A stretch of DNA of 22,141 nt from Spirochaetales bacterium. GTDB taxonomy: Bacteria; Spirochaetota; Spirochaetia; JAGLYY01. The DNA is taken from NCBI GenBank assembly GCA_023131935.1, contig JAGLYY010000163.1, positions 1 to 22,141 of the forward strand, given 5' to 3'. This document shows positions 6,017 through 14,581 of this stretch, in pieces; positions within the stretch are counted from its first letter, which is position 1, and every line of letters begins with the position of its first letter. The notes under the pieces were generated by a model. The model was given only the letters and a program-made list of their open reading frames with translations, made no database searches and was not told the origin of the DNA. Position numbers and translations under genes: made by a program.

Positions 6017-8296
6017 CTCATTCTGCTGAAGAGATTTTTCTATCGATGAGAGAATATTATCGGTAACTTGCTCGTCTAATTTCTTTTTCTGTTCAATATA
6101 CATGAAATGGCGGTCCGGGAGGTGCTTAGCCAGGTACATTGCCCTGTCCGCCCTTTTCATCAGTCCCGATGAAGTATCATCGTCATCAGGAAAAAGACTT
6201 GCTCCTATACTTACACCCACCTGACATGAATGGTTCCCAACTTTAATCGGCTCTTCGAGACTTTCAATGATTTTTAATGCGACCCGCTCCATCGATGGCA
6301 GATCCCCCGGTCTCGGAAGAATTACCACAAATTCATCCCCCCCGACCCGGGCGATGGTATCGGAGGATCTCAGTTCCCGGGATAAACGTTTTGCAATGAT
6401 TTTTAATACTTCATCTCCAACATCATGTCCCAGCATATCATTGACCGGTTTGAAATCATCGAGATCCAGATAGAGAAGCCCCAATCTTTCATCTCGCCTT
6501 CTGGCAGCAGCCAACATCGATTTTAGAAGCTCAAAAAACAGCCGCCTGTTCGGAAGACCTGTTAAAATGTCATGGTTTGCAAGATGGGTAATCTTTTCAT
6601 GAGCCTCCACAAGCTGGTTCTTCTCCGCGAGAAGCAGCTTGTTCAGCTTTCGTACCTCTTCATGATTTATTGAGTTCTCTATTGCAATCGCAATGTAGGA
6701 TGCAAGGGCTTTCATGATATCGAGGTGGTGTCCGGTAAAAGCATTTTTTTTAAGGCTTTGAACAGTAATGATACCGTTTATCTTCCCATGAACAATAAGG
6801 GGGATATACATAAGGGACGCGGCTTTTTCACCCATCGGATTCCTTTTTCTTATATATTTATGAAACTCCTTTTCTACATCATTCATGAGGATCTCCCGCC
6901 GATTTCTTATTGACCAAGCGGCAAAACTGTTTTCTGAATCAACAGAACGGGTTATCACAGGGAGTCTCCTGCCGGATTCCACAAAGATTTTGTATTGTAT
7001 CTCTTTCAGTTTTTCGTCATAAAAGGCGATCCCGAAGGCATTAGCATCCATTAATTGATCGACAGTTTGATGCACCCTGGTTGTGATTTCATCAAGATCC
7101 AGTGTTGAGATGATATCCTGCCCCAGAGTACTCACTGCTGACAGCATCCGGTAGGAATCTGAGAGTTTTTCGTCTTTTTCCTTAAGTTCAACATCACGAA
7201 GATAATCGATTATTGCTTCTTTTTTCGCGCCCTCGAGCTCCCCTTCGAGTTTCGCTGACTTTAATTTCTTTTCAGTTTCTTCAGAAAATACCTTCTGTTT
7301 AATCCGATAGAACTCTTTGAAATATAAAAGGGATTTTTTATAATTTTCCTTTTCTTCAAAGAGCCGGGAGAGGGTTTTATAAGTCCGTTCCTGAACATGG
7401 AGGGCATGGATCTCTTCAGATAGAGAAAGGGTTTTTTTCAGTACTTCCTCTGCCTTTTTATAATCTTTCAGGAAAAGATACTGTTTTCCAAGATGCCTAA
7501 GGGCTTCACATTGTCCCAGCTTGTCACCGGTTTGCTCGCTGATTGATAGACTTTTCAGATAACTACCGATCGCTTCTTCGCTCTTCCCATTTTTTCCATA
7601 GTATTCACCAAGTAAACTGAGGTAGCGGGCTTCATTTATCCTGTCTTCGATTTCCCGGGCAAGCTCCAATGCATCTAGGAAGAAGCGATATGCCTCGTCT
7701 CTTTTTCCGGACTTCTGATAGCATTGTGCCAGATTCGCAAGGATATTCGCGGTTTCCCCTTTCAGATGTAAGTCTCTACCTATTTCTCTTGCTTCCCGCA
7801 AGTAGGGAATCGCATCTTCATGGTTCTGCAAGGTCAGTTTTACTTCCCCGATATTGTTCAGAGCCGCAAGACAGCGTTCCCTGTTTCCCTCCAGCCTCGC
7901 GAGATCCAGGCTTTTTTGGTAATACTCGATGGCAGTATCGATTTGTCCAAGATTATTATACGCGACACCAAGCGCATTGAAGGTTTTCATCAACCCTTCA
8001 GAGTGGTCTGTTTCCCGATATCGCTCCCTGGCAAGAAAAAAGTTTTTAAGGGCATCGGGATAATCAGCAAGGTAAATCCGGCACCATCCAATGGAAAGAT
8101 AACTGTCCGCGATACCTTTAATGTAAGAAATTTTTTCGGCAAAAGTGAGGGCTTCTTCACAAAGAACAAGACCGGCAGACGGATCTCTCAGCATAAGATC
8201 CCATGAGAGCGTATTTAAATGATCTACCTGTGTACGGCTAACACCCTTTTCCAAGAAGAGCCCCAAAATATGTTTAGTTGACCAATTATTACACAT
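6005..8296 (-). CDS. TPR-GAF-GGDEF diguanylate cyclase
   Basis: This large cytoplasmic signalling protein (about 763 residues) is likely to make cyclic di-GMP from two GTP. Residues up to about 350 are a run of tetratricopeptide repeats (for example ALNNIGEVKLTLQNHEDAI, ALRHLGKQYLFLKDYKKAEE), a protein-binding scaffold. A charged helical linker follows, then a GAF sensor domain (about 390-545) and a GGDEF domain (about 590-750). The active-site GGDEF (652-656) is intact, and an RSSD I-site lies five residues before it, so product inhibition is expected. There is no signal peptide or membrane span. The frame stays open back through the tRNA-Val gene; I chose the ATG at 8296, downstream of the tRNA terminator, though it lacks a clear ribosome site and an internal start is possible. 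A PilZ protein elsewhere in the window could read its product. Confidence 0.88.
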   Translation of the reverse strand: MCNNWSTKHILGLFLEKGVSRTQVDHLNTLSWDLMLRDPSAGLVLCEEALTFAEKISYIKGIADSYLSIGWCRIYLADYPDALKNFFLARERYRETDHSEGLMKTFNALGVAYNNLGQIDTAIEYYQKSLDLARLEGNRERCLAALNNIGEVKLTLQNHEDAIPYLREAREIGRDLHLKGETANILANLAQCYQKSGKRDEAYRFFLDALELAREIEDRINEARYLSLLGEYYGKNGKSEEAIGSYLKSLSISEQTGDKLGQCEALRHLGKQYLFLKDYKKAEEVLKKTLSLSEEIHALHVQERTYKTLSRLFEEKENYKKSLLYFKEFYRIKQKVFSEETEKKLKSAKLEGELEGAKKEAIIDYLRDVELKEKDEKLSDSYRMLSAVSTLGQDIISTLDLDEITTRVHQTVDQLMDANAFGIAFYDEKLKEIQYKIFVESGRRLPVITRSVDSENSFAAWSIRNRREILMNDVEKEFHKYIRKRNPMGEKAASLMYIPLIVHGKINGIITVQSLKKNAFTGHHLDIMKALASYIAIAIENSINHEEVRKLNKLLLAEKNQLVEAHEKITHLANHDILTGLPNRRLFFELLKSMLAAARRRDERLGLLYLDLDDFKPVNDMLGHDVGDEVLKIIAKRLSRELRSSDTIARVGGDEFVVILPRPGDLPSMERVALKIIESLEEPIKVGNHSCQVGVSIGASLFPDDDDTSSGLMKRADRAMYLAKHLPDRHFMYIEQKKKLDEQVTDNILSSIEKSLQQNELQH

Positions 8297-8343
8297 AGAA
8301 ACATAAAAAGCAAATGTATCTTCTGAATTTATTTTGAGGGTAT

Positions 8344-8379
8344 AAAAAAACGGACCGTTGTCGCAACGGTCCGTTTTTC
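8344..8379 (-). terminator. Strong bidirectional intrinsic terminator after tRNA-Val
   Basis: CGGACCGTTG (8351-8360) pairs perfectly with CAACGGTCCG (8364-8373) around a 3-nt loop, flanked by seven A and five T. Reading on the minus strand it comes directly after the tRNA 3' end and ends in a seven-U tract, so it would stop tRNA transcription before the diguanylate cyclase gene. The A/T flanks would also allow it to act on the other strand. Confidence 0.9.
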
Positions 8380-8452
8380 TGGGCGGTGAGGGGCTTGAAC
8401 CCCCGACATCCTGCTTGTAAGGCAGGCGCTCTCCCAACTGAGCTAACCGCCC
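8380..8452 (-). tRNA. tRNA-Val (anticodon TAC)
   Basis: On the minus strand the sequence folds as a complete tRNA. The acceptor GGGCGGT pairs with the 3' end ACCGCCC. The D-arm contains AGCTCAGTTGGGAGAGC, the anticodon stem is CCTGC/GCAGG with loop CTTACAA (anticodon TAC, valine), and the T-arm contains GGGGGTTCAAGCCCC. The discriminator is A and CCA is not encoded, so it must be added after processing. Confidence 0.96.
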
Positions 8453-8497
8453 GTAATAACCACATCAGAAATCAATCATGATCCGGTAAGCAGTAGT

Positions 8498-8526
8498 AAA
8501 CTATGGGATTTTCATTTTTTTGTCAA
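8498..8526 (-). promoter_or_regulatory. Promoter for tRNA-Val
   Basis: On the minus strand a perfect TTGACA (8521-8526) is followed after 17 nt by TAGTTT (8498-8503), a weak -10. The spacer starts with an A-run. The tRNA 5' end lies about 45 nt downstream of the -10, which fits a short processed leader. Confidence 0.5.
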
Positions 8527-8577
8527 TATGAATTTATGAAAATATTGCGCCTACTTTTCCCCCTCTCCCCTTTGTGT

Positions 8578-8583
8578 TATGAT
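8578..8583 (+). promoter_or_regulatory. Possible -10 box for the first EF-G gene
   Basis: TATGAT (8578-8583) with an upstream TGTG resembles an extended -10 box. No good -35 lies at 16-18 nt. The ATG at 8607 would then have a very short leader containing GGAG (8591-8594). Confidence 0.35.
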
Positions 8584-8606
8584 GCTCTTCGGAGAATTTT
8601 TACACA

Positions 8607-10637
8607 ATGAAAGAAATACGTAACATAGGCATCATGGCTCACATCGATGCCGGAAAGACTACTACAACTGAGCGGATCCTCTATTACACCGGCAAAAGTC
8701 ACAAGATTGGCGAAGTTGACGACGGTGAAGCCACAATGGACTGGATGGAACAGGAACAGGACCGGGGTATCACCATCACCTCAGCTGCTACAACCTGTTT
8801 TTGGCGTGATATTCAGATAAATATTATCGATACTCCGGGACATGTAGATTTCACTGCTGAGGTGGAACGTTCCCTCCGGGTCCTCGATGGAGCTATAGGG
8901 ATATTCTGTGCTGTTGGGGGGGTAGAGCCCCAATCAGAGACGGTGTGGCATCAGGCAGATCATTACCATATTCCCCGTATTGCCTATGTGAATAAGATGG
9001 ACCGTCTTGGCGCAAATTTTTATGATGTTCTTGATGATATGAAGCAGAAGCTCAAGTCAAATCCTCTGGCACTCTATCTTCCTATAGGGATTGAGTCGGA
9101 GTTTGAAGGAGTTATTGATCTTCTGCGAATGCGTGAAATCCGGTGGGACCGGGACCCAACAGGGATCGAAATGGATTTTTTTCCAATTCACCCGGATAGA
9201 CTTCCTCTCGCTGAAAAATGGCATGAAAAAATCATTGATCAACTTTCCGCTCACTCAGATGAGGTTACCGAATTGTTTTTAGAGGGGGAGGATATACCCC
9301 TCGATCTACTTCAGAAAGTTATTCGGACAGAGACTATTAATCAGAATATTATACCGGTCTTTTGCGGCGCCTCAGTAAAGAATATTGGGATACAACCTCT
9401 TCTTGATGGGATTCTCGATTATCTTCCGACCCCCATGGATCTTCCCCCCATTCATGGGCATCACGCGAAGACCGACGAGGATCTAATAATAGCCAGAGAA
9501 GAAGATGGACATCCTCTCGCCCTTGTTTTCAAGATCCAGACAGACAGGGAAGCGGGGGCTCTTAACTTCATCCGTGTATATTCAGGGACGGTAAAGAAGG
9601 GATCTGTTATATTCAATATCAATAAGAGGAAGAGAGAACGGGTACACCGCCTTTTACGAATGCATTCCAACCGTCATGAATCACTGGATTCTATATCAGC
9701 AGGTGATATCGCCGTAATTGTCGGGATGAAATTCTCCCAGACCGGTGATACCCTCGGTTCTGAAGGATATCAGGTGTTCCTTGAAAAGCCCACCTTTCCC
9801 GAACCGGTCATCTCAGTAGCTATTGAACCAAAAACTCTGTCTGACAGAGATAAATTAACAAAAATTCTGGAAACCCTGAGTATTGAAGACCCAACATTTA
9901 CCGTTAAGGAGAATGAGGAAACAGGGCAGCTTATTATTTCAGGAATGGGAGAATTACACCTTGATGTTCTTGTTACCCGTATTCTCAAGGATTTCAAACT
10001 TGCCGCGAACATTGGTAAACCTCAGGTTACCTACCGTGAATCGATAAAGAAGACCGTGATCCATACTGAAAAATTTCACCGGGTCATTGCCGGCAAGGAC
10101 AACACAGCCTCAATTACCCTCACGGTGGCCCCCTTATCCAGAGGGACAGGAAACCAGTACATAAATGATGTTCCGAAAAAAAGGATGCCGAAGGAGTTCT
10201 TTTCCTCTATTCAAAGGGGCATCGAAGGGGGATTTTCTTCAGGGATTATCTTTGGATATCCGGCATATGACATTGGCGTTACCCTTACGGATGTAGAATA
10301 CAGTGAAATGACATCTACAACCTTCGCCTTTGAAGCAGCTGCATCCATGGGATTTGACAATACCTGTAGAAAGGCTGAACCGGTTCTCCTCGAGCCGGTA
10401 ATGCGGATAGATGTTATGATCCCCAATGATTTTGTTGGAGAAGTAATCAGCCACCTCACCAGCCGCGGCGGTATAATACACAGCCTGGAAAGCAAACTAA
10501 CAATCGAGCATATCAGGGCGGAATCTCCCCTTGTGAATATGTTTGGTTATACCACTTCCCTCCGCAGCCTTACCCAGGGACGGGGCACCTTTGCCATGGA
10601 GTTTTCCCATTTCGCTCAGAAAGAGGAGGGGAAATAA
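8607..10637 (+). CDS. Elongation factor G paralogue, EF-G2/recycling-like
   Basis: This is a ribosomal translocase-family GTPase of 676 residues. G-motifs are intact: AHIDAGKTT (11-19), RGITI (52-56), DTPGHVDF (74-81), NKMD (128-131) and GASVKN. Domains II-V follow, ending in TTSLRSLTQGRGTFAMEF. At the start of domain IV (about 485-500), where translocating EF-G carries a HKKQxGGxGQ tip, this protein has TEKFHRVIAGKDNTAS instead. That loss is typical of mitochondrial EF-G2 and the related spirochaete/planctomycete EF-G2, reported to work with ribosome recycling factor rather than in translocation. I therefore infer a recycling role; an assay or phylogeny would be needed to be certain. It is followed 84 nt later by a second, different EF-G paralogue with its own promoter. 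Confidence 0.85.
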   Translation: MKEIRNIGIMAHIDAGKTTTTERILYYTGKSHKIGEVDDGEATMDWMEQEQDRGITITSAATTCFWRDIQINIIDTPGHVDFTAEVERSLRVLDGAIGIFCAVGGVEPQSETVWHQADHYHIPRIAYVNKMDRLGANFYDVLDDMKQKLKSNPLALYLPIGIESEFEGVIDLLRMREIRWDRDPTGIEMDFFPIHPDRLPLAEKWHEKIIDQLSAHSDEVTELFLEGEDIPLDLLQKVIRTETINQNIIPVFCGASVKNIGIQPLLDGILDYLPTPMDLPPIHGHHAKTDEDLIIAREEDGHPLALVFKIQTDREAGALNFIRVYSGTVKKGSVIFNINKRKRERVHRLLRMHSNRHESLDSISAGDIAVIVGMKFSQTGDTLGSEGYQVFLEKPTFPEPVISVAIEPKTLSDRDKLTKILETLSIEDPTFTVKENEETGQLIISGMGELHLDVLVTRILKDFKLAANIGKPQVTYRESIKKTVIHTEKFHRVIAGKDNTASITLTVAPLSRGTGNQYINDVPKKRMPKEFFSSIQRGIEGGFSSGIIFGYPAYDIGVTLTDVEYSEMTSTTFAFEAAASMGFDNTCRKAEPVLLEPVMRIDVMIPNDFVGEVISHLTSRGGIIHSLESKLTIEHIRAESPLVNMFGYTTSLRSLTQGRGTFAMEFSHFAQKEEGK

Positions 10638-10652
10638 CGGCTGATAAATCAA

Positions 10653-10681
10653 TTGACAACTGCAATAGGCAAAGCTATAGT
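10653..10681 (+). promoter_or_regulatory. Near-consensus sigma70 promoter for second EF-G gene
   Basis: TTGACA (10653-10658) and TATAGT (10676-10681) are separated by exactly 17 nt. The ATG is 40 nt further on, preceded by AAGGAG (10710-10715). This is among the best promoter matches in the window, and it implies that the second EF-G can be expressed independently of the first. Confidence 0.75.
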
Positions 10682-10721
10682 AGAAAAACTTAACCAGAAT
10701 AGGCTAAATTAAGGAGAAACT

Positions 10722-12791
10722 ATGAGCATCACCACCGACTCTATACGAAATGTTGCAATTGCTGGCCACGGCGGTACCGGGAAGACTACCCTCCTCGAGC
10801 AAATCCTCTTCAACGGCGGGGTGATTTCAAAAGCTGAATCAGTTGATTCCGGGAAAACCGTGAGCGATTATACCGACGAGGAAATTGAACGCAAACTGTC
10901 AATTCATACAACCCTCTCTTCTGTCCAATGGAAGGACAATCATCTGAACTTCCTTGACACACCAGGTTCTTCCGACTTTGTTGGAGAAGTTGTAGCAGCC
11001 TTCCGTTGTGCTGAAATCGGGCTCATGGTTGTAAGCGGCAGCTCAGGTGTACAGATTGAAACAATTAAACTCTGGCGCCGTTTGAATAACAGGAACATGC
11101 CGAGGATCGTTTTCCTTAATATGATGGATAAAGATCGGGCAGATTATGAAAAAGCTTTGAGTGATCTGAAGGAAAAATTCAAGGTCACCTTTGTCCCCGT
11201 TACTATTCCGATTGGAAATGGAAATGGTTATAAGGGTATGATCAATCTCATCGAGAAAAACGCCTACTTGATTCACGACAGCAGTCAGAAGGACGCTCCT
11301 TCTGATATCCCTGCTGACATGAATGATAAGGTCGAAGAGATGCGGCTTACCATGATTGAAGCTGCCGCCGAGGGCGACGATGACCTGATAGAGAAGTACT
11401 TTGAGGCCGGCACCCTTACGGAAGATGAAATCCGCCTTGGACTCACTGAAGGGCTCCGTGCTAACAAGCTTGTCCCCGTTCTCTGCGGATCCGCTGAGAA
11501 TAACAACGGGATCGCTTCCCTCCTGAATTTCCTCTCCTACGCAGCGCCTTCACCAGCTGCCATCGAAGAAACAATGAAGATGGAAGAGGGGGAAGAAAAA
11601 ATTACCATTTCTCCTGAGGGCCCGGTTTCTGCAATGGTATACAAAACCAGCATCGACCAGTTTTCCGGAAAGCTCTCCTTTATCAAGGTCATAACCGGTG
11701 TGTTGAAACCGGACTTGGAACTCTTAAATCCCCGCGCGGGGAAAAAGGAACGTATTTCCAAGATCTTCAAGACCGAGGGAAAGAGGATTGATGATGTAAA
11801 AGAACTGGTTGCGGGAGACCTTGGCCTTGTGACGAAGATCGATTCTCTCCACACCAACGATACACTCTGCGATGCTTCTAAAGAAATAACATTTGATCCT
11901 CTTCACCTGCCTCAGCCTGTACATTCTCTTGCTATCTCAGCCGCAAGTAAAAAGGAAGAGGATAAAATGAACCAGTTCCTCAACCGGGCAGCTGAAGAAG
12001 ACCTCACCTTCCAGCTGAACTATAACAAAGAGACCCGGGAAACAGTAATCTCAGGAATGGGGGAACTCCATATCAACATCATCCTTGATAAAATCAGAGA
12101 CAAAGGAAAGATCGATATGTCCACCAGAGTTCCCAGGATTGCCTATCGGGAGACGATTACCAAAAGCGCCGATGCTGAATACACCCATAAAAAACAGTCC
12201 GGCGGTCATGGTCAGTATGGCCGGGTTACAATCCAGATTAAACCCCTTCCTCGCGGCGACTATTATTCTTTTACTAACGCTATCAAGGGTGGATCAATAT
12301 CAAAAGGATACATGCCCGGTATTGAAAAGGGACTGCATGAGGCTATGGATGAGGGCTTTATAGCCGGTTATCAAACTATGGATATTGGAATCACCGTTGT
12401 GGACGGCAAGGAACACACGGTTGATTCATCAGAAATGTCCTTTAAACTCGCTGCAAAAGGGGCACTGAAAGATGCTGTTTCAAAAGCAGGTGCTGTCCTT
12501 CTTGAACCTGTGATGAAACTCAGTGTATTCGCTGAAGAGCAGTACATGGGAGATATCCTCTCGGACTTGAGCTCCAGAAGGGGACGGGTCCTTGGACAGG
12601 AAGCTTTAGGCGGCGGGATCTCTGAGATCGATGCTGTAGTACCCCAGGCAGAACTCCTTAGTTACTCAATAGACCTCCGATCCATCACAAGCGGCACAGC
12701 CTCTTTCGAGATGGAGTTTGATCATTATAGCCCGATCTCCGGAAAAATCGCTCAGGCGGTTATTCAGGCGTCTGAGGCAGGGAAAGAGTAG
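10722..12791 (+). CDS. EF-G-like GTPase (EF-G II type)
   Basis: This 689-residue EF-G paralogue differs in kind from its neighbour. The P-loop is AGHGGTGKTT (14-23), the second motif is RKLSIHT rather than RGITI, the third is DTPGSSDF (from 79), and the fourth is NMMD (133-136) where NKMD is expected, so Lys is replaced by Met. Domain IV keeps the tip motif HKKQSGGHGQYGRV (from 489) that the first paralogue lacks, and the C-terminus has SSRRGRVLGQEALGG and LRSITSGTASFEMEF. This pattern matches the EF-G II or EF-G-like subfamily found next to ordinary EF-G in many bacteria; its role is unsettled. It has a strong promoter, a strong ribosome site (AAGGAG, 6 nt from the ATG) and an intrinsic terminator, so it is a single-gene unit and probably well expressed. 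Confidence 0.88.
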   Translation: MSITTDSIRNVAIAGHGGTGKTTLLEQILFNGGVISKAESVDSGKTVSDYTDEEIERKLSIHTTLSSVQWKDNHLNFLDTPGSSDFVGEVVAAFRCAEIGLMVVSGSSGVQIETIKLWRRLNNRNMPRIVFLNMMDKDRADYEKALSDLKEKFKVTFVPVTIPIGNGNGYKGMINLIEKNAYLIHDSSQKDAPSDIPADMNDKVEEMRLTMIEAAAEGDDDLIEKYFEAGTLTEDEIRLGLTEGLRANKLVPVLCGSAENNNGIASLLNFLSYAAPSPAAIEETMKMEEGEEKITISPEGPVSAMVYKTSIDQFSGKLSFIKVITGVLKPDLELLNPRAGKKERISKIFKTEGKRIDDVKELVAGDLGLVTKIDSLHTNDTLCDASKEITFDPLHLPQPVHSLAISAASKKEEDKMNQFLNRAAEEDLTFQLNYNKETRETVISGMGELHINIILDKIRDKGKIDMSTRVPRIAYRETITKSADAEYTHKKQSGGHGQYGRVTIQIKPLPRGDYYSFTNAIKGGSISKGYMPGIEKGLHEAMDEGFIAGYQTMDIGITVVDGKEHTVDSSEMSFKLAAKGALKDAVSKAGAVLLEPVMKLSVFAEEQYMGDILSDLSSRRGRVLGQEALGGGISEIDAVVPQAELLSYSIDLRSITSGTASFEMEFDHYSPISGKIAQAVIQASEAGKE

Positions 12792-12818
12792 CATTCCTGG
12801 ACAAATAGCAAATAGTTG

Positions 12819-12846
12819 GGGCTGCCTTGAAGGGCAGCCCTTTTTT
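12819..12846 (+). terminator. Intrinsic terminator after EF-G II gene
   Basis: GGGCTGCC (12819-12826) pairs with GGCAGCCC (12833-12840) around a 6-nt loop and is followed by six T. It lies 27 nt after the stop codon. Confidence 0.9.
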
Positions 12847-12860
12847 ATTCTTAAAGCGTC

Positions 12861-12888
12861 TTGATTTTCTTTAAATGAGGGATACATA
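12861..12888 (+). promoter_or_regulatory. Possible promoter for FecR/TPR gene
   Basis: TTGATT (12861-12866) and TACATA (12883-12888) are separated by 16 nt, with the start codon 23 nt downstream behind GAGGG. This is a modest match. Confidence 0.4.
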
Positions 12889-12910
12889 GTAAGAATAGAG
12901 GGTATAATCC

Positions 12911-13783
12911 ATGAAACGATTTTTATTACCCATTTTGCTAATTTGCACTATCGGTTCTCTTTTCTGTCAGGAAATATCAGTTGAGTATATAGAAGGCATT
13001 CTCGAAATTAAAACGGCGTCCGTATGGAAGGAGGTATCCTTCGGGGATGTTATTCCGGATGGAGCTTCCCTGAGATTAGCTGATGACACGCTGGTTGAAC
13101 TTTCCAAAGGTGAACAGACAATTGTACTGTCGAGTCCCGGTATCTATGAAATAAATGAACTTCTTCGAAATTCTTCAAAACAATCCAAAACCAGATCAAT
13201 CATTTTAAATTTGATACAACAGTTATTCCAGGCAGCTCCCCGCGGAAAATCGGTCGTGCTTGGTGTCCGCGCGGCTGATATTGAAGAGGAGGAGTTTTCC
13301 TGGGTGGATGAGGGTTACAGTGAATATATTTCGAACGGAAAAGATCAACTTGAACAGAACCATTACGATGAGGCAAAATCCAGCTTTTTAGACGCCCTGG
13401 ATAGTGCTTTCGATGATCTTGAAAAGGAGGAGGTTCTATTCTATCTGGGATATGTTGAAACCCTGTTAAAAAACCCTGCTCCCGCTCTCGCTTATCTGAT
13501 GGATCTATCCCCAAAAACCGATGCCTCATACTATAATCAGGCATTTGTTTTAAAGGCTACCCTTCTTGTAGAAAGCTTCGCCAGTCGTGAAGCAATCTTA
13601 TGGATCAGTTCCTTCAAGGGTTCTGAGGTAGATACTATATTGTCACTTACCCTTCTTGAAGGATTGTGTCATCTTCAACTTGGAGAGGAAGACAAGGCGC
13701 ATGACCTTTTTAATAAAGTGATATCAACGGCCCCGGAATCCGGTCCGGCAAAGATTGCTCAGGAATATCTTGAATCGATGTGA
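12911..13783 (+). CDS. Exported FecR-like and TPR protein
   Basis: A 290-residue protein carried across the inner membrane by an N-terminal signal peptide (MKRFLLPILLICTIGSLF); a Cys follows, but Phe before it makes a lipobox unlikely. Residues about 22-95 resemble a FecR-type domain (VEYIEGILEIKTASVWKEV, GDVIPDGASLRLADD), a small beta fold seen in periplasmic sensors and envelope proteins. From about 140 to the end the chain is helical, with two or more TPR-like units (ISNGKDQLEQNHYDEAKSSF, EGLCHLQLGEEDKAHDLF). The likely role is a periplasmic scaffold or assembly factor, which is inference from domain content only. It stands alone between the EF-G terminator and convergent trmB. Confidence 0.75.
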   Translation: MKRFLLPILLICTIGSLFCQEISVEYIEGILEIKTASVWKEVSFGDVIPDGASLRLADDTLVELSKGEQTIVLSSPGIYEINELLRNSSKQSKTRSIILNLIQQLFQAAPRGKSVVLGVRAADIEEEEFSWVDEGYSEYISNGKDQLEQNHYDEAKSSFLDALDSAFDDLEKEEVLFYLGYVETLLKNPAPALAYLMDLSPKTDASYYNQAFVLKATLLVESFASREAILWISSFKGSEVDTILSLTLLEGLCHLQLGEEDKAHDLFNKVISTAPESGPAKIAQEYLESM

Positions 13784-13845
13784 ACTATAATTTTCTTCAA
13801 TCAAAGTGGGTTTTTGCGTTTTTGAGCGACGGAGGAGCGGGCAGC

Positions 13846-14538
13846 TTATCCCCCCTTGAGAATGTAAACTTCTCTGATTGGATGGTCCTTGTCCATTCCT
13901 TTCCGCTCAAACTTCGTTACCGGTCTCCATCCGGGATTCTCACTGAATCCATCGGCAGGATTGATGAGCCCCTCTATATGCGATAACACCGCGAGAATCT
14001 GTTCAGCGTATTCTTCCCAGTCGGTTACCAGGTAGAGATATCCCCCCTTTTTTATTTTGGGTAAAAGGATGTTGATAAAAGGCTGCTGAATGAGTCTCCG
14101 TTTATGATGCCGTTTTTTAGGCCAGGGATCGGGAAAGAAGATATGAACTCCGTCGAAGGATTCATCCGGTATCATTTTCTCCAGGACCTCAACGGCATCA
14201 TGATTGATAATTCTGAGGTTAGAAAGATTTCTGCGGTTTATTTCATTTAACAGCTTGCCGACACCCGCTTTGTGTACCTCGATACCAAGGTACCCGTTTT
14301 CCGGGTTTTCCCCGGCGATCCTGGCTGTCGCATCCCCCATCCCAAAACCGATCTCAAGAATGATTTTCCCCCGCCCTGAGAAAATCTCCTCCAGATTACA
14401 TGGTTTTTGTCCGGTTGAGCTATCTGAAAAAGGTAGGCACCAGGTATCATAGAGCGTCTCGAGCGCGCGCTTCTGCCCCTTGCTCATTTTCACATTCCGG
14501 AGAACATAGCTTTTAATCCGTGGGTAATTTTTATCCAT
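13846..14538 (-). CDS. trmB: tRNA (guanine-N7-)-methyltransferase
   Basis: TrmB uses S-adenosylmethionine to methylate N7 of G46 in tRNA variable loops. The 230-residue product shows the typical basic start (RIKSYVLRNVKMSKGQKRAL), the SAM-binding EIGFGMGDA, the acidic strand YLGIEVHK, the family signature FFPDPWPKKRHHKRRL, and a C-terminal TKFERKG. The frame is open 31 codons further upstream into mfd, but those residues do not fit the family, so I chose the ATG at 14538, 43 nt after the mfd stop. No good ribosome site is visible there. It is probably co-transcribed with mfd. Confidence 0.93.
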   Translation of the reverse strand: MDKNYPRIKSYVLRNVKMSKGQKRALETLYDTWCLPFSDSSTGQKPCNLEEIFSGRGKIILEIGFGMGDATARIAGENPENGYLGIEVHKAGVGKLLNEINRRNLSNLRIINHDAVEVLEKMIPDESFDGVHIFFPDPWPKKRHHKRRLIQQPFINILLPKIKKGGYLYLVTDWEEYAEQILAVLSHIEGLINPADGFSENPGWRPVTKFERKGMDKDHPIREVYILKGG

Positions 14539-14581
14539 GCTGATGATAGTAACAGGAGGGAGAGGGCTTTTGCAACTGAAA

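Noticed and set aside
8297..8437. N-terminal extension of the diguanylate cyclase through tRNA-Val and its terminator
   Set aside because: The first part would translate the tRNA sequence; a start downstream of the terminator is far more plausible.
13780..13986. Plus-strand frame starting at the end of the FecR/TPR gene
   Set aside because: It runs antisense into trmB, has no ribosome site and no recognisable feature.
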